In this document: piece by piece, positions 7,205 through 14,765 of the stretch | Layout: each line of letters starts with the position of its first letter | How positions within the stretch are numbered: the stretch's first letter is position 1 | Origin: DATAXV01 sp036272915 | Lineage (GTDB): Bacteria; Chloroflexota; Dormibacteria; Dormibacterales; Dormibacteraceae | DNA: 17,384 nucleotides | Assembly: GCA_036272915.1 (NCBI GenBank) | Contig: DATAXV010000080.1 | Location: 1 to 17,384 of the forward strand | Direction of reading: 5' to 3' | Notes under the pieces: generated by a model | Told to the model about the DNA's origin: nothing | Databases searched by the model: none | What the model saw: only the letters and a program-made list of their open reading frames with translations | Translations under genes and position numbers: made by a program

Positions 7205-7936
7205 TCAGCTGCTGCTGTAGCCGACGTAGTAGCAGACCGGCGCACCGGCCAGCCCCTTGACGATGAGGGCGTCGTAGCTGATGCGGCCGGCGCTGGAGGC
7301 GAAGGCGCCCTGCAGGTGGAGGACGCCGGTGACCCCGTCCCAGCGGATCGACGCTTGATCGATTGAGCCCCGCTGCGGCGTCCCATCCGGGCACAGGGCC
7401 TGGCTCGGCGCCCTGCCGCACGTCCCCAGCGCCGAGGCCAGCGCCTGGCGAGCGGCGCCGTCGGTCAGGGTCGAGGGTCGAGGGACCTGGAAGCCGCCGT
7501 CCCTGATATCGCTGAGGTGCAGCGATCCCTGGGTCCAGAGCACCGAGGCGATGTAGGGTCCGTTGGCGGCGTAGGCGCCGCCGCCGCCGGTGGTGCTGGT
7601 GGCGACCATCGCATAGGTCCCCCAGACCTGGAACTGGCGGTCCGTTCCGGATGCGCCCATCATCTCGTAGCCGGCTCCCTGCAGCGGGTCGCCGGCCAGC
7701 TTCCAGCTCACGCTCACCGGTCCGTCGACCGCCTGCGGGCAGCCCGCGGGGGCCGCCGTCGACTGCGCCGCGCAGGTGCGGAACCCGCCCATCACCGCCG
7801 ACGCCAGCTCCCGGCGCGTCACCCCGCCCGGCCAGTTGCCGTACACCGTGGGGGCGTTGACCAGCTCCAGCCCGAGAAGGAGGGAGCAGGCGGACCCGAT
7901 CACGAAGACCGCCGACACTGCCGCCAGAAGCCGCAC
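7205..7936 (-). CDS. Secreted or anchored protein with duplicated Cys-pair domain
   Basis: This unrecognised 243-residue protein starts at a GTG one base after the stop of the pseudo-VirD4 gene, so the two are almost certainly co-translated. Residues 2-28 are hydrophobic with Arg2, forming a signal peptide or single anchor. The rest appears to be two copies of one domain. Copy 1 begins ELASAV (43-48) and carries Cys55 and Cys66 with a following VSWKLAGDP. Copy 2 begins ALASAL (165-170) and carries Cys173 and Cys182 with a following ASIRWDGVTG. Each pair could form a disulphide outside the cell. A further Cys235 lies near the end. From memory, similar short Cys-x(8-11)-Cys-Pro segments are common in uncharacterised actinobacterial surface proteins. 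A role as an extracytoplasmic subunit of the transport machine is inferred from the operon. Confidence 0.72.
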   Translation of the reverse strand: MRLLAAVSAVFVIGSACSLLLGLELVNAPTVYGNWPGGVTRRELASAVMGGFRTCAAQSTAAPAGCPQAVDGPVSVSWKLAGDPLQGAGYEMMGASGTDRQFQVWGTYAMVATSTTGGGGAYAANGPYIASVLWTQGSLHLSDIRDGGFQVPRPSTLTDGAARQALASALGTCGRAPSQALCPDGTPQRGSIDQASIRWDGVTGVLHLQGAFASSAGRISYDALIVKGLAGAPVCYYVGYSSS

Positions 7937-7937
7937 T

Positions 7938-9818
7938 TCAGCGAATCGGGCGGACGGAGGCGGGATTGGCGTCGGCGCCGGTCTCCAACTCGACCAGCTC
8001 GTTGTGGGCCTCTCCTTCGGGGAGGGCCTGGGTGGTGGCGCGGGGCAGGCTGAGGATGTCGGGATTGCACTCGATGGCGCGGACCAGAGGGCCCTCCTTG
8101 GTCGACTCGACGAAGAGGAGGGCGTAGTCGGGCAGGTCCTGCAGCGACCGCGGCTCGACCCGGTGCTCGTAGACGCGCTGCTCGGTGGTCTGCTGCCCCC
8201 AGCCGGTCTGCCGCGTGTACTGGTGGGACTGTCCCCAGTTGCGCGAGCGCGACTTGGTGTAGCCGGAGATGGGGTTCCAGGCCAGGAACCTCGCTTCGCG
8301 GTTGTCGCCGCCGCCGCCGCTCTCGCCGCTGCTGCTGTCGGAGCTGTGGGTGGTTCCACCGTTCAGGGAATGGCAGAGCGAGCTGACCACGAACTTGTGC
8401 TCCCGGCCGATGAAGTTGGCGGCGCGCTCCGCCTCCTCGTGGTTGCCCAGGCGCATGAAGCCGACGGCACCCCCGCCTAGGAGCTGTAGGCCCTGCTCGC
8501 GGAGATGGCGGAAAAGATAGACGAGGCGGACGTGCCGGCGCTCGCAAAGGTCGGAGAGCTTCTCCAGGTGACGCCGTTGCAGGTGGTCGGCGCCGACCAC
8601 GATGACCACGTTGGCGGCTTCCGGACCGCTGCCAGCGATCTGGCGCATGGTCCACTGCACGATCAGGTCGACGAGCAGGTCGCCGAAGGGGTTGGGGCCG
8701 TCGTTGACCACGGACAGGCACCGCAGCCGGGCGTCGGCCGAACGCTCGGCGACGCGGGAGCCCAGGCCCACCAGCGGGTGGATGTAGGCCTCGAGCCGGC
8801 GCAGCCGCTCGTGGGCCTGCTGGACGTAGCTGCCGGAGAAGAGCCCGGTGGCGACGCGGTCCCACTCCTCCGCCGTCAGCGCCTGGGGCGCGCCCGGCTC
8901 GCCCATCATCGCGCCCAGCCCTTCGCACAGGCGCTGCATCGACAGGTTCGGCGCGAGCTCCTGGCAGAGTGAGTGGAGGATCCTGCGGTCCATCGTCCGC
9001 TCCGCCCGGTTGGCGTCCTGGGCATCGCCGTAGAAGGACTCGATGAGCGCGTCCACGACCTGGTCGACGCTCATTCCGGCGAAGAGATCGGTGGTCTCCA
9101 GCTCGCCAGGCAGGACCTGGCGGTCGACGGCGAAGCCGGCACCCTGGGCCAGCTGGTAGAGCTCGTCCGAGACCAGCTCCTCGGAGAGGTCGATGACGGT
9201 CACCGGCGGCGACTCGCGGACCATGGAGGCGCCGAACGTGGTCAGGAAGGCCTCCCAGCTGAAGAGGTTGCCGCCGAAGATGTCGATCCGCTGCGTCGGC
9301 GCCTGCGGCGCGGCGGGCCCCCACTCGATCAGGTTCTCGACCCGCTGCTGCTCGCGGCGATAGTGGTCCCGCTGGCGCTCCTGGTGCTGGTGCTGCGCCG
9401 CTCCGCGCGCCCGGACCAGGCGCTCGATGCGGAGCGTGATGGCGAGCGGGACCCCGACCATCGCCACCAGCGGCGGGATCGTCGTGACGATCCAGGCGAC
9501 GACCACGAAGCGGGTCCCGTAGCTGTCGGGGATGCTGCCGCCGTTGACCACGATCAGCCGGTAGAGGAGCAGCGCGACCAGGTAGAGGAGGAAGCAGGCA
9601 GCCGTGATCGCGGCGCCAATCAGCAGCGCCCGAAGGCGCGCGTGTCGAAGGCCCTCCAACCTGGCCTCGTGCCAGGGAGCGTCCGCCCGCTCGTGTGGGG
9701 CCTCCTCACCAAACGCCCGCCAATACCGAAAGCGGTCACGGAAGATCCAGCCCAGCCGCTCCCCCGGTTCGAAGAGCGCCGCCTTCACCCCCAACCGCGC
9801 CGGCGCAGAGTTCGCCAT
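7938..9818 (-). CDS. VirD4/TraG-like membrane protein lacking a P-loop (pseudo-coupling protein)
   Basis: This 626-residue protein has the layout of a type IV coupling protein: two N-terminal membrane helices (about 61-90 and 103-127), a coiled charged stretch (138-163), then a RecA-like core. Where Walker A should be, the sequence reads IFGGNLFSWEAFLTTFG (180-196), with no GKT/S, so ATP binding is probably lost. The Walker B-like strand is VVIVVGADHLQ (404-414). It is followed by a VirD4-like stretch, VRLVYLFRHLREQGLQLL (430-447), matching the family's 'Gi...Qsl.ql' segment. A Gly/Ser linker (486-505) precedes a C-terminal part containing EHRVEPRSLQDLPDYALLFV (551-570), typical of the end of TraG/VirD4 proteins. 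The ATG lies only one base after GGAGG, an unusually short spacing. It probably acts as a structural partner of the true coupling ATPase at 16536-17384. Confidence 0.8.
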   Translation of the reverse strand: MANSAPARLGVKAALFEPGERLGWIFRDRFRYWRAFGEEAPHERADAPWHEARLEGLRHARLRALLIGAAITAACFLLYLVALLLYRLIVVNGGSIPDSYGTRFVVVAWIVTTIPPLVAMVGVPLAITLRIERLVRARGAAQHQHQERQRDHYRREQQRVENLIEWGPAAPQAPTQRIDIFGGNLFSWEAFLTTFGASMVRESPPVTVIDLSEELVSDELYQLAQGAGFAVDRQVLPGELETTDLFAGMSVDQVVDALIESFYGDAQDANRAERTMDRRILHSLCQELAPNLSMQRLCEGLGAMMGEPGAPQALTAEEWDRVATGLFSGSYVQQAHERLRRLEAYIHPLVGLGSRVAERSADARLRCLSVVNDGPNPFGDLLVDLIVQWTMRQIAGSGPEAANVVIVVGADHLQRRHLEKLSDLCERRHVRLVYLFRHLREQGLQLLGGGAVGFMRLGNHEEAERAANFIGREHKFVVSSLCHSLNGGTTHSSDSSSGESGGGGDNREARFLAWNPISGYTKSRSRNWGQSHQYTRQTGWGQQTTEQRVYEHRVEPRSLQDLPDYALLFVESTKEGPLVRAIECNPDILSLPRATTQALPEGEAHNELVELETGADANPASVRPIR

Positions 9819-9830
9819 GCCTCCGGTCGA

Positions 9831-9860
9831 ATGCTAGAGAAAAGCGACACCGTTCGGCAA
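9831..9860 (-). promoter_or_regulatory. Putative promoter for the pseudo-VirD4 gene
   Basis: On the minus strand, TTGCCG (9860-9855) and TAGCAT (9836-9831) are separated by 18 bases and lie in the 76-base gap between the polytopic membrane protein gene and the pseudo-VirD4 gene. Transcription would begin near 9824, giving a leader of only about six bases before the ATG. This may explain why GGAGG abuts the start codon: initiation could be nearly leaderless. Only the motif and position support this. Confidence 0.4.
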
Positions 9861-9894
9861 GCTCCAGCTCCGCCGGTCGGAGTCCGGCACCGTG

Positions 9895-11700
9895 TCACTT
9901 GGGCTCCTGGCCGGCGATTCCGGCGTCGGGGGCGGCTGTGGAAGGCACCGGCGCGAGCTCCTCCTCCGCCGGGCGGGCACCGCGGAACACGGTGCCGAGG
10001 TTGCCGAAGAAGAGGGTGACCAGCAGCGGCAGGCCGATGATCTCGATGCCGAGCTGGGGCAGCTGCTCGCTGTCGAAGGGGCTGAGCACCCAGGGACTCT
10101 CGCCGTGCAGCGAATCGACGAAGAGGATCCAGCTGGCGACGAGCATCGTGTAGCCGAAGTAGAGCAGCACTCGGGTGTGGCGAGGCACGTTCCGGCTGCC
10201 GCGGTTGGTGATCGACTCCCCCGACATGGCCACGTCCCAGAGCAGGGCGACGAGGAGGAGCAGCGCCTGCGTCAGGGTGAACTCGGATGCGGCCTCGACC
10301 ACCGACCCGAACACGACGATGGCCAGGAACTCGAGCCCGACCAGGCCGAGGAGGAGTGTGAGCACCAGCCGCAGGAGGGGGAGGACGCGGGGCGTCAGGC
10401 GCCCGGTCGCGGCCATGCCCATGACCAGGAGCGCGGCGCCGAACCCGATGACCCGGGCCAGGTTGGGCAGGCTCGATCCGACCAGCCAGCCCTGCCGGCC
10501 GGTCAGGAGCGAGGGCCAGTAGGGCACCCCCAGCGAGAAGAGGTAGACGATGGCACAGCCGGCGATGAGGAGCCCGGCCATGGCCGCCTGCCCACCCCGA
10601 CGGATCAGCAACACGCCGGCGATGACGGCGGGGATCCAGACGGCGGGGGCGGCCTGTGCGAGCGAGTTCGGCGACACCGGCGCCCGGCCCAGGATGACCG
10701 GCAGATTGGGGGCGACCAGCGCCACGTAGGCGATCAGACCGGCGGCGACCATGCCCCGGAGGGGGACCTCGGCGGCGCCCCGGCGCCGGATCGCGTACCA
10801 GCCGAGGAGCGCCATCAGACCCAGGGGGATCACCTGCTGGAGGCTGACCAGGAGCAGATCGAGGTTCAGCACCGGACGCAGCTGGAACGGGGTGTCGTCG
10901 ATGAAGAGATAGAGGCCGAGGGCCACGATCAGCGCCGCCGTCACCCACGTCACCGCCCGGCCGCCCCTCGCCGCGAGCAGCCCGGCGAGCCGGCCCGAGA
11001 TCGCCTCCGACCACTCGGCGAAGTCGGTCCCGGCCATGAGCAGCATCGGGAAGAGCAGGTACTGCACCGCGTAGAACTGCAGCCAGAGGAAGGCGCCGAA
11101 GCTCCCGTCGGAAACGCCGACCAGGGCCACGATCACGACCGGCACCGCCGTCACCCCGAGGAGGAAGAGGAAGGTCGGGGCCTTCAGGTGATGACGGTGG
11201 TGGCGCTCCGGCGCCGACCTGGCGTGATACCGGGCGTCGACGACCCACAGCGCGGCCGCCAGCGACCAGGCCGGAGCCAGGAGCAGGCCGGCGATGACGA
11301 GGCCGGTGAGGGCGCCCTCCCAGCTGGCCCAGATCAGCATCATCGCCGTGCAGAGGGCCATGCCGCCGATCCGCAGGGCGAGGTGGCCGTGCAGGGCCCC
11401 GGCGAAGATGTAGGCCCAGGCGAGGACGGTGAAGGCGCCGCAGGCGGCGGCGATGGGCAGGGGGACGGTCACCGTCAGCCTCCCGGCCGGGACCGGGATC
11501 GCCGGCAGAGGCAGGTCGCGGAGGCCCAGGAGCGCGGCGCAGCAGACGATCACGAGCAGGGCGATCACGGTCAGCGCCCGGAGCGCGGGATCCATGTCCC
11601 CGATCCGGATCAGCCTCTCCCGGAGGGCGTGGACGAGGCCCTCCTCGCGCTCCTCCCCCTCCCCCGCCGGCTCCCGCCGGGCCTCCTCGGCCGCGCTCAT
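9895..11700 (-). CDS. Large polytopic membrane protein (about 15 helices), VirB6-like role possible
   Basis: This 601-residue integral membrane protein was not recognised as a named family. A charged cytoplasmic N-terminus (about 1-40, Glu/Arg-rich) is followed by some 15 hydrophobic segments spread over the rest. A His/Arg-rich loop contains RHHRHHLKAP, and a hydrophilic C-terminal tail follows the last helix. Polytopic VirB6/TrbL proteins form the inner-membrane core of type IV secretion channels. This gene lies next to VirD4-like and VirB4-like genes, so that role is plausible but is inferred from context only; transporter families are not excluded. ATG at 11700 was preferred over an in-frame TTG at 11733, which adds 11 residues. 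The ATG overlaps the stop of a short upstream reading frame in an ATGA arrangement. The 76-base gap before the next gene carries a possible promoter. Confidence 0.75.
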   Translation of the reverse strand: MSAAEEARREPAGEGEEREEGLVHALRERLIRIGDMDPALRALTVIALLVIVCCAALLGLRDLPLPAIPVPAGRLTVTVPLPIAAACGAFTVLAWAYIFAGALHGHLALRIGGMALCTAMMLIWASWEGALTGLVIAGLLLAPAWSLAAALWVVDARYHARSAPERHHRHHLKAPTFLFLLGVTAVPVVIVALVGVSDGSFGAFLWLQFYAVQYLLFPMLLMAGTDFAEWSEAISGRLAGLLAARGGRAVTWVTAALIVALGLYLFIDDTPFQLRPVLNLDLLLVSLQQVIPLGLMALLGWYAIRRRGAAEVPLRGMVAAGLIAYVALVAPNLPVILGRAPVSPNSLAQAAPAVWIPAVIAGVLLIRRGGQAAMAGLLIAGCAIVYLFSLGVPYWPSLLTGRQGWLVGSSLPNLARVIGFGAALLVMGMAATGRLTPRVLPLLRLVLTLLLGLVGLEFLAIVVFGSVVEAASEFTLTQALLLLVALLWDVAMSGESITNRGSRNVPRHTRVLLYFGYTMLVASWILFVDSLHGESPWVLSPFDSEQLPQLGIEIIGLPLLVTLFFGNLGTVFRGARPAEEELAPVPSTAAPDAGIAGQEPK

Positions 11701-11744
11701 CGAGACGGCGCTCGCCGGGAGCTCCCGACGCAACCGATGGGCAT
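11697..11744 (-). CDS. Possible 15-residue leader peptide before the polytopic membrane protein
   Basis: A minus-strand ATG at 11744 opens a 15-codon frame (MPIGCVGSSRRAPSR) whose TGA overlaps the ATG of the membrane protein gene in the same four-base ATGA arrangement seen elsewhere in this window. The ATG lies 10 bases after a TAAGCT box on the same strand, the spacing expected for leaderless transcription. The frame could deliver ribosomes to the downstream start. It could also be chance, because short open frames are frequent at this GC content. Confidence 0.25.
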   Translation of the reverse strand: MPIGCVGSSRRAPSR

Positions 11745-11754
11745 CTCGCCGGCC

Positions 11755-11760
11755 AGCTTA
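11755..11760 (-). promoter_or_regulatory. Putative -10 box for the leftward operon
   Basis: TAAGCT on the minus strand fits the TANNNT -10 pattern of high-GC bacteria. It sits upstream of the short leader frame and the polytopic membrane protein gene, in the divergent gap. No convincing -35 hexamer is present; that position is occupied by the palindrome at 11770-11789. Confidence 0.35.
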
Positions 11761-11769
11761 ACCAATGGC

Positions 11770-11789
11770 CCCGCCGGCCGGCCGGCGGG
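11770..11789. promoter_or_regulatory. Perfect 20-base palindrome, candidate operator in divergent gap
   Basis: The half-site CCCGCCGGCC is followed directly by its exact reverse complement. It lies in the gap between the divergent membrane-protein and HerA/VirB4 genes, covering the region where the -35 element of the leftward promoter would be and reaching the edge of the rightward one. A dimeric regulator bound here could control both directions. The core is made of CCGG repeats, which arise easily at this GC content, so function is uncertain. A cruciform or RNA hairpin is also possible. Confidence 0.4.
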
Positions 11790-11808
11790 CACCGCGGCAC
11801 CGTCCTGC

Positions 11809-11814
11809 TATCTT
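11809..11814 (+). promoter_or_regulatory. Putative -10 box for the HerA/VirB4 gene
   Basis: TATCTT fits the TANNNT -10 pattern and ends nine bases before the TTG proposed as the start codon at 11824. Transcription starting 7-10 bases after the box would give an mRNA with little or no leader. This fits the absence of a usable Shine-Dalgarno sequence there, since the nearby GGAG touches the start codon. Confidence 0.35.
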
Positions 11815-11823
11815 CACTCGGAG

Positions 11824-14760
11824 TTGAGCAGCATCGACGGCAACGTCCCCGGCCCCGCTTCCTGGACCGACCAGCCGGTGTGCCTTCTGGAGGATGTCCC
11901 CCGACCACCGCTGCCCGAGGCCGGTCGTCCGGCCGGCGACCCCGGCCGTGAGCTGCGCCTCGCCGCCCTGATCTCCGCCTATCACGCCGGCGTCGACGAC
12001 GGCGAGGCGATCCTCTTCGGCTGGCGCCGGCAGCGACCGGAGGGACCGGTTCAGGTCTGGATCGGCGGCCCGACCCTGATCGGTGGATCCGACGGGCGGG
12101 TATCGCTCAACTATCCCCCCGGCGCCAGGGGCCGTCCGGTGCCGCTGGCGGAACTGGCCGCGGGCTGGCGCGAGGTCGGGGCCTGGGCCCATCTGACGGC
12201 CATCCCCGACGTCCTCTCCCTGCGCGACCAGGACCAGGCCGAGCTGCTCCGTCCCTCCCTCGAGGACAGCCTGCTCGGCGTCTGGCACGAGCCCTTCTGC
12301 TGGATGATCGAGGCGCGACCGGTGAGCTTGCGCGAGATCGAGGCGATGACGACCCAGATCTCGCACCAGCTGCGCCTGGCGAGGTCCCAGATGGCCACCT
12401 CCCCGGACCAGGCGATCGAGGCGGAGCGGCTGCAGGCCCGGCATCGCGAGCTGAGCCAGGCCGAGTCGACCGGGCTCTGGAGCTGCCGGGTCCTCTGCGG
12501 GGGCGACGACGCCCGATCCGCCCGCCGGCTGGCCGGCCTGCTCTCCGGTTCGATCGACCTTGGCCGCCTGCCCTATGTGCTCCGGCCGAGTCGGGCGGCG
12601 GCCTCGCTCGATGACGCCCTGGGCGACACCGGGACCGCCTTCTCCGCCTCGAGCCAGTTCCTGTCCGCGGTCGCCCGTCCGCCCGCCGAGGAGATTCCCG
12701 GCATCCGCCTCTCCCTGCGCCCGCGGTTCGACGTGACCCCGGAGGAGCCCCCCGCCGACCAGCCCCACCTCGAGCTGGGCCAGGTCCTCGATCGCAACGG
12801 CGCGCCGGCCGGGCCCTTCCTGCTCCCCTTCTCGAGCCTCAACCGGCACACCTTCGTCTGCGGCGCCACCGGCGCCGGTAAGTCGCAGACGGTACGCTCG
12901 CTGCTCCAGGAGCTGTCGCGACGGGGCATCCCCTGGCTGGTGGTCGAGCCGGCCAAGGCCGAGTACCGCCTGATGGCGGCCCGGCTCGAGGGCACCCAGC
13001 CCGTGATCACGATCCGGCCCGGCGCGCCCGACGGCCTGCCCGCCAGCATCAACCCGCTCGAGCCCGAGCCGGGGTTCCCGCTGCAGACCCACGCCGACCT
13101 GGTCAGGGCGCTGTTCCTCGCCGCCTTCGAGGCCGAGGAGCCGTTTCCCCAGGTGCTCAGCGCCGCCCTCACCCAGTGCTACGAGGACGCGGGCTGGGAC
13201 ATGACCGTGAGCGAGGCCAGGGACGGCCACGGCCGGCCCGGCTTCCCCACCCTCAACGACCTCCAGCGGGTCGCCCGGAACGTCGTCGAGCGCATCGGCT
13301 ACGGACCCGAGGTGACCCAGAACGTGCGCGGCTTCATCGAGGTCCGCCTCTCCAGCCTGCGCCTCGGCACCACCGGCCGCTTCTTCGAGGGCGGCCATCC
13401 GATCGACTTCTCCCGGCTCCTGTCCGGGAACGTCGTGATGGAGATCGAGGACGTCGGCGACGATCGCGACAAGGCCTTCCTGATGGGTACGGTCCTGGTC
13501 CGGCTGGTCGAGCACCTCCGTGTTCGCGAGCGGCTCCAGGGCGGCGGCGAGCCGCAGCGCCTGCGCCACGTGAGCGTCTTCGAGGAGGCGCACCGTCTGC
13601 TTCGCCGCTCGGACACGCCGGGCGCGGCGGCGCACGCGGTCGAGCTCTTCGCCGGGTTGCTGGCCGAGATCAGGGCCTATGGCGAGGGTTTGGTCGTCGC
13701 CGAGCAGATCCCCAGCAAGCTGCTCCAGGACGTGATCAAGAACACGGCCGTGAAGATCGTCCACCGGCTCCCGGCGCAGGACGACCGCGAGGCGGTGGGC
13801 GCCACCATGAACGTGACCAGGGACCAGTCCGATTACTTGGTCACGCTCCGGCCCGGGTTCTGCGCCGCCTACACGGACGGCATGGACTATCCGCTGCTGG
13901 TGCGGATGCCGGACCGGACCGGCAGCGAGGCGGCGCCGGCCGAGACGCAGAACGCCGCCTCGATCGTCCAGGCCGCGCATCCCGCCTGCGGACCGGCCTG
14001 CCGCGACCGACCCTGCTCGCTCCGCGAGATGCGCGCGGCCCAGCACCTGATCGACGATGAGCGCGGCCCCGCCATCTGGACCGAGGCCGCCGTCGTCGCC
14101 CATCTCGTCGGGATGCCGACGCCGGCGCCGGGACCGGACCTCCGCGCCATGCTCGTCGCCCTCGAGGATCACGGCCGCGAGTGCCTGATCCGCACCGGCG
14201 TGGAGGCCGCCGTCGCCGCCCGCGCCGCGGCACTGGGCGTCAGCGGCGTCGACGTCGACGGCCTGGCCGCGCACGTGGCCGGCGTGCTCCGTGCCCAGCT
14301 GGCCGAGGGCGGGCGGCCCTGCCCGCCCCTCGAGTTCCCATGGATGGCGGCGTCCTACCGCTGGTATCCGGTGATGCGGGCACTCCGGCGGACGTTCGAC
14401 CGGGGCCTCGAGCCCTGGCACCGGCATCCCGCCTCGGCCACCTGGGAGCGAGCCTACGGACGGGCCATCCCCGGTCGCGACTGCTGGCAGCAGGTGGTCG
14501 CGGTCGAGGGCTGGCTTCACTCCGACCGCGCCGACGCCGGCCTCCGCCGCGAGCTGCTCCTCGGCACCGGCGGCGGTTCGGCGATAGAGCAGCGGCTCCG
14601 GGCCGGTCCCGACGGCGGCAACGGCACCCCGCGGCGGATCAGGATCCGCAACGACCTGGAGGGCGGGCTCGGCTGGCTGGAGACGCTGCTTCGCGCCCTC
14701 GACATGGACCAGCTCGGCAAAGGACAGGCCGCGCACCGGCCACCGCCGCACACCCACTGA
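11824..14760 (+). CDS. HerA/VirB4-type P-loop ATPase (DUF87-like)
   Basis: This 978-residue ATPase would energise the transport machine in the way VirB4/TraC does. The N-terminal 330 residues resemble the non-catalytic domain of VirB4-like proteins and contain a helical stretch around MTTQISHQLRLARSQMATS. The catalytic core has Walker A GATGAGKS at 347-354, Walker B VSVFEEAHRLL at 583-593, and the HerA-type sensor stretch containing AEQIPSKLLQDVIKNT shortly after. It is followed by three cysteines (722, 726, 731, in CGPACRDRPC) preceded by a His, a possible metal site. A further 245 C-terminal residues were not recognised. The proposed start is TTG at 11824, with no good ribosome binding site; GTG at 11878 is the main alternative. 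The gene stands alone, divergent from the membrane-protein operon and convergent, five bases apart, with the cyclotransferase gene. VirB4 and HerA are related, and the sequence alone does not separate them cleanly. Confidence 0.85.
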   Translation: MSSIDGNVPGPASWTDQPVCLLEDVPRPPLPEAGRPAGDPGRELRLAALISAYHAGVDDGEAILFGWRRQRPEGPVQVWIGGPTLIGGSDGRVSLNYPPGARGRPVPLAELAAGWREVGAWAHLTAIPDVLSLRDQDQAELLRPSLEDSLLGVWHEPFCWMIEARPVSLREIEAMTTQISHQLRLARSQMATSPDQAIEAERLQARHRELSQAESTGLWSCRVLCGGDDARSARRLAGLLSGSIDLGRLPYVLRPSRAAASLDDALGDTGTAFSASSQFLSAVARPPAEEIPGIRLSLRPRFDVTPEEPPADQPHLELGQVLDRNGAPAGPFLLPFSSLNRHTFVCGATGAGKSQTVRSLLQELSRRGIPWLVVEPAKAEYRLMAARLEGTQPVITIRPGAPDGLPASINPLEPEPGFPLQTHADLVRALFLAAFEAEEPFPQVLSAALTQCYEDAGWDMTVSEARDGHGRPGFPTLNDLQRVARNVVERIGYGPEVTQNVRGFIEVRLSSLRLGTTGRFFEGGHPIDFSRLLSGNVVMEIEDVGDDRDKAFLMGTVLVRLVEHLRVRERLQGGGEPQRLRHVSVFEEAHRLLRRSDTPGAAAHAVELFAGLLAEIRAYGEGLVVAEQIPSKLLQDVIKNTAVKIVHRLPAQDDREAVGATMNVTRDQSDYLVTLRPGFCAAYTDGMDYPLLVRMPDRTGSEAAPAETQNAASIVQAAHPACGPACRDRPCSLREMRAAQHLIDDERGPAIWTEAAVVAHLVGMPTPAPGPDLRAMLVALEDHGRECLIRTGVEAAVAARAAALGVSGVDVDGLAAHVAGVLRAQLAEGGRPCPPLEFPWMAASYRWYPVMRALRRTFDRGLEPWHRHPASATWERAYGRAIPGRDCWQQVVAVEGWLHSDRADAGLRRELLLGTGGGSAIEQRLRAGPDGGNGTPRRIRIRNDLEGGLGWLETLLRALDMDQLGKGQAAHRPPPHTH

Positions 14761-14765
14761 CAGGG

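Noticed and set aside
7937..8359. Upstream extension of the Cys-pair protein to an open-frame start at 8359
   Set aside because: The extension is Ala/Pro/Ser/Arg-rich and overlaps the conserved C-terminal part of the pseudo-VirD4. The GTG at 7936 sits right before a signal-like segment.
9863..9877. Short inverted repeat CTCCG-CCGGT-CGGAG in the gap upstream of the pseudo-VirD4 gene
   Set aside because: A five-base stem is expected by chance in sequence this GC-rich, there is no T-run, and it is not placed clearly after a stop codon.
9892..11823. Plus-strand open frame leading in-frame into the HerA/VirB4 gene, which would make a 1622-residue protein
   Set aside because: The upstream part lies antisense to the polytopic membrane protein gene and has shadow composition (His, Asp, Gln, Arg rich). 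Recognisable sequence begins only after about 11824.
9785..11908. Minus-strand open frame of 707 codons over the membrane protein gene
   Set aside because: It is rich in Pro, Arg and Gly without hydrophobic pattern, while the overlapping minus-strand frame at 9895-11700 encodes regular membrane helices.
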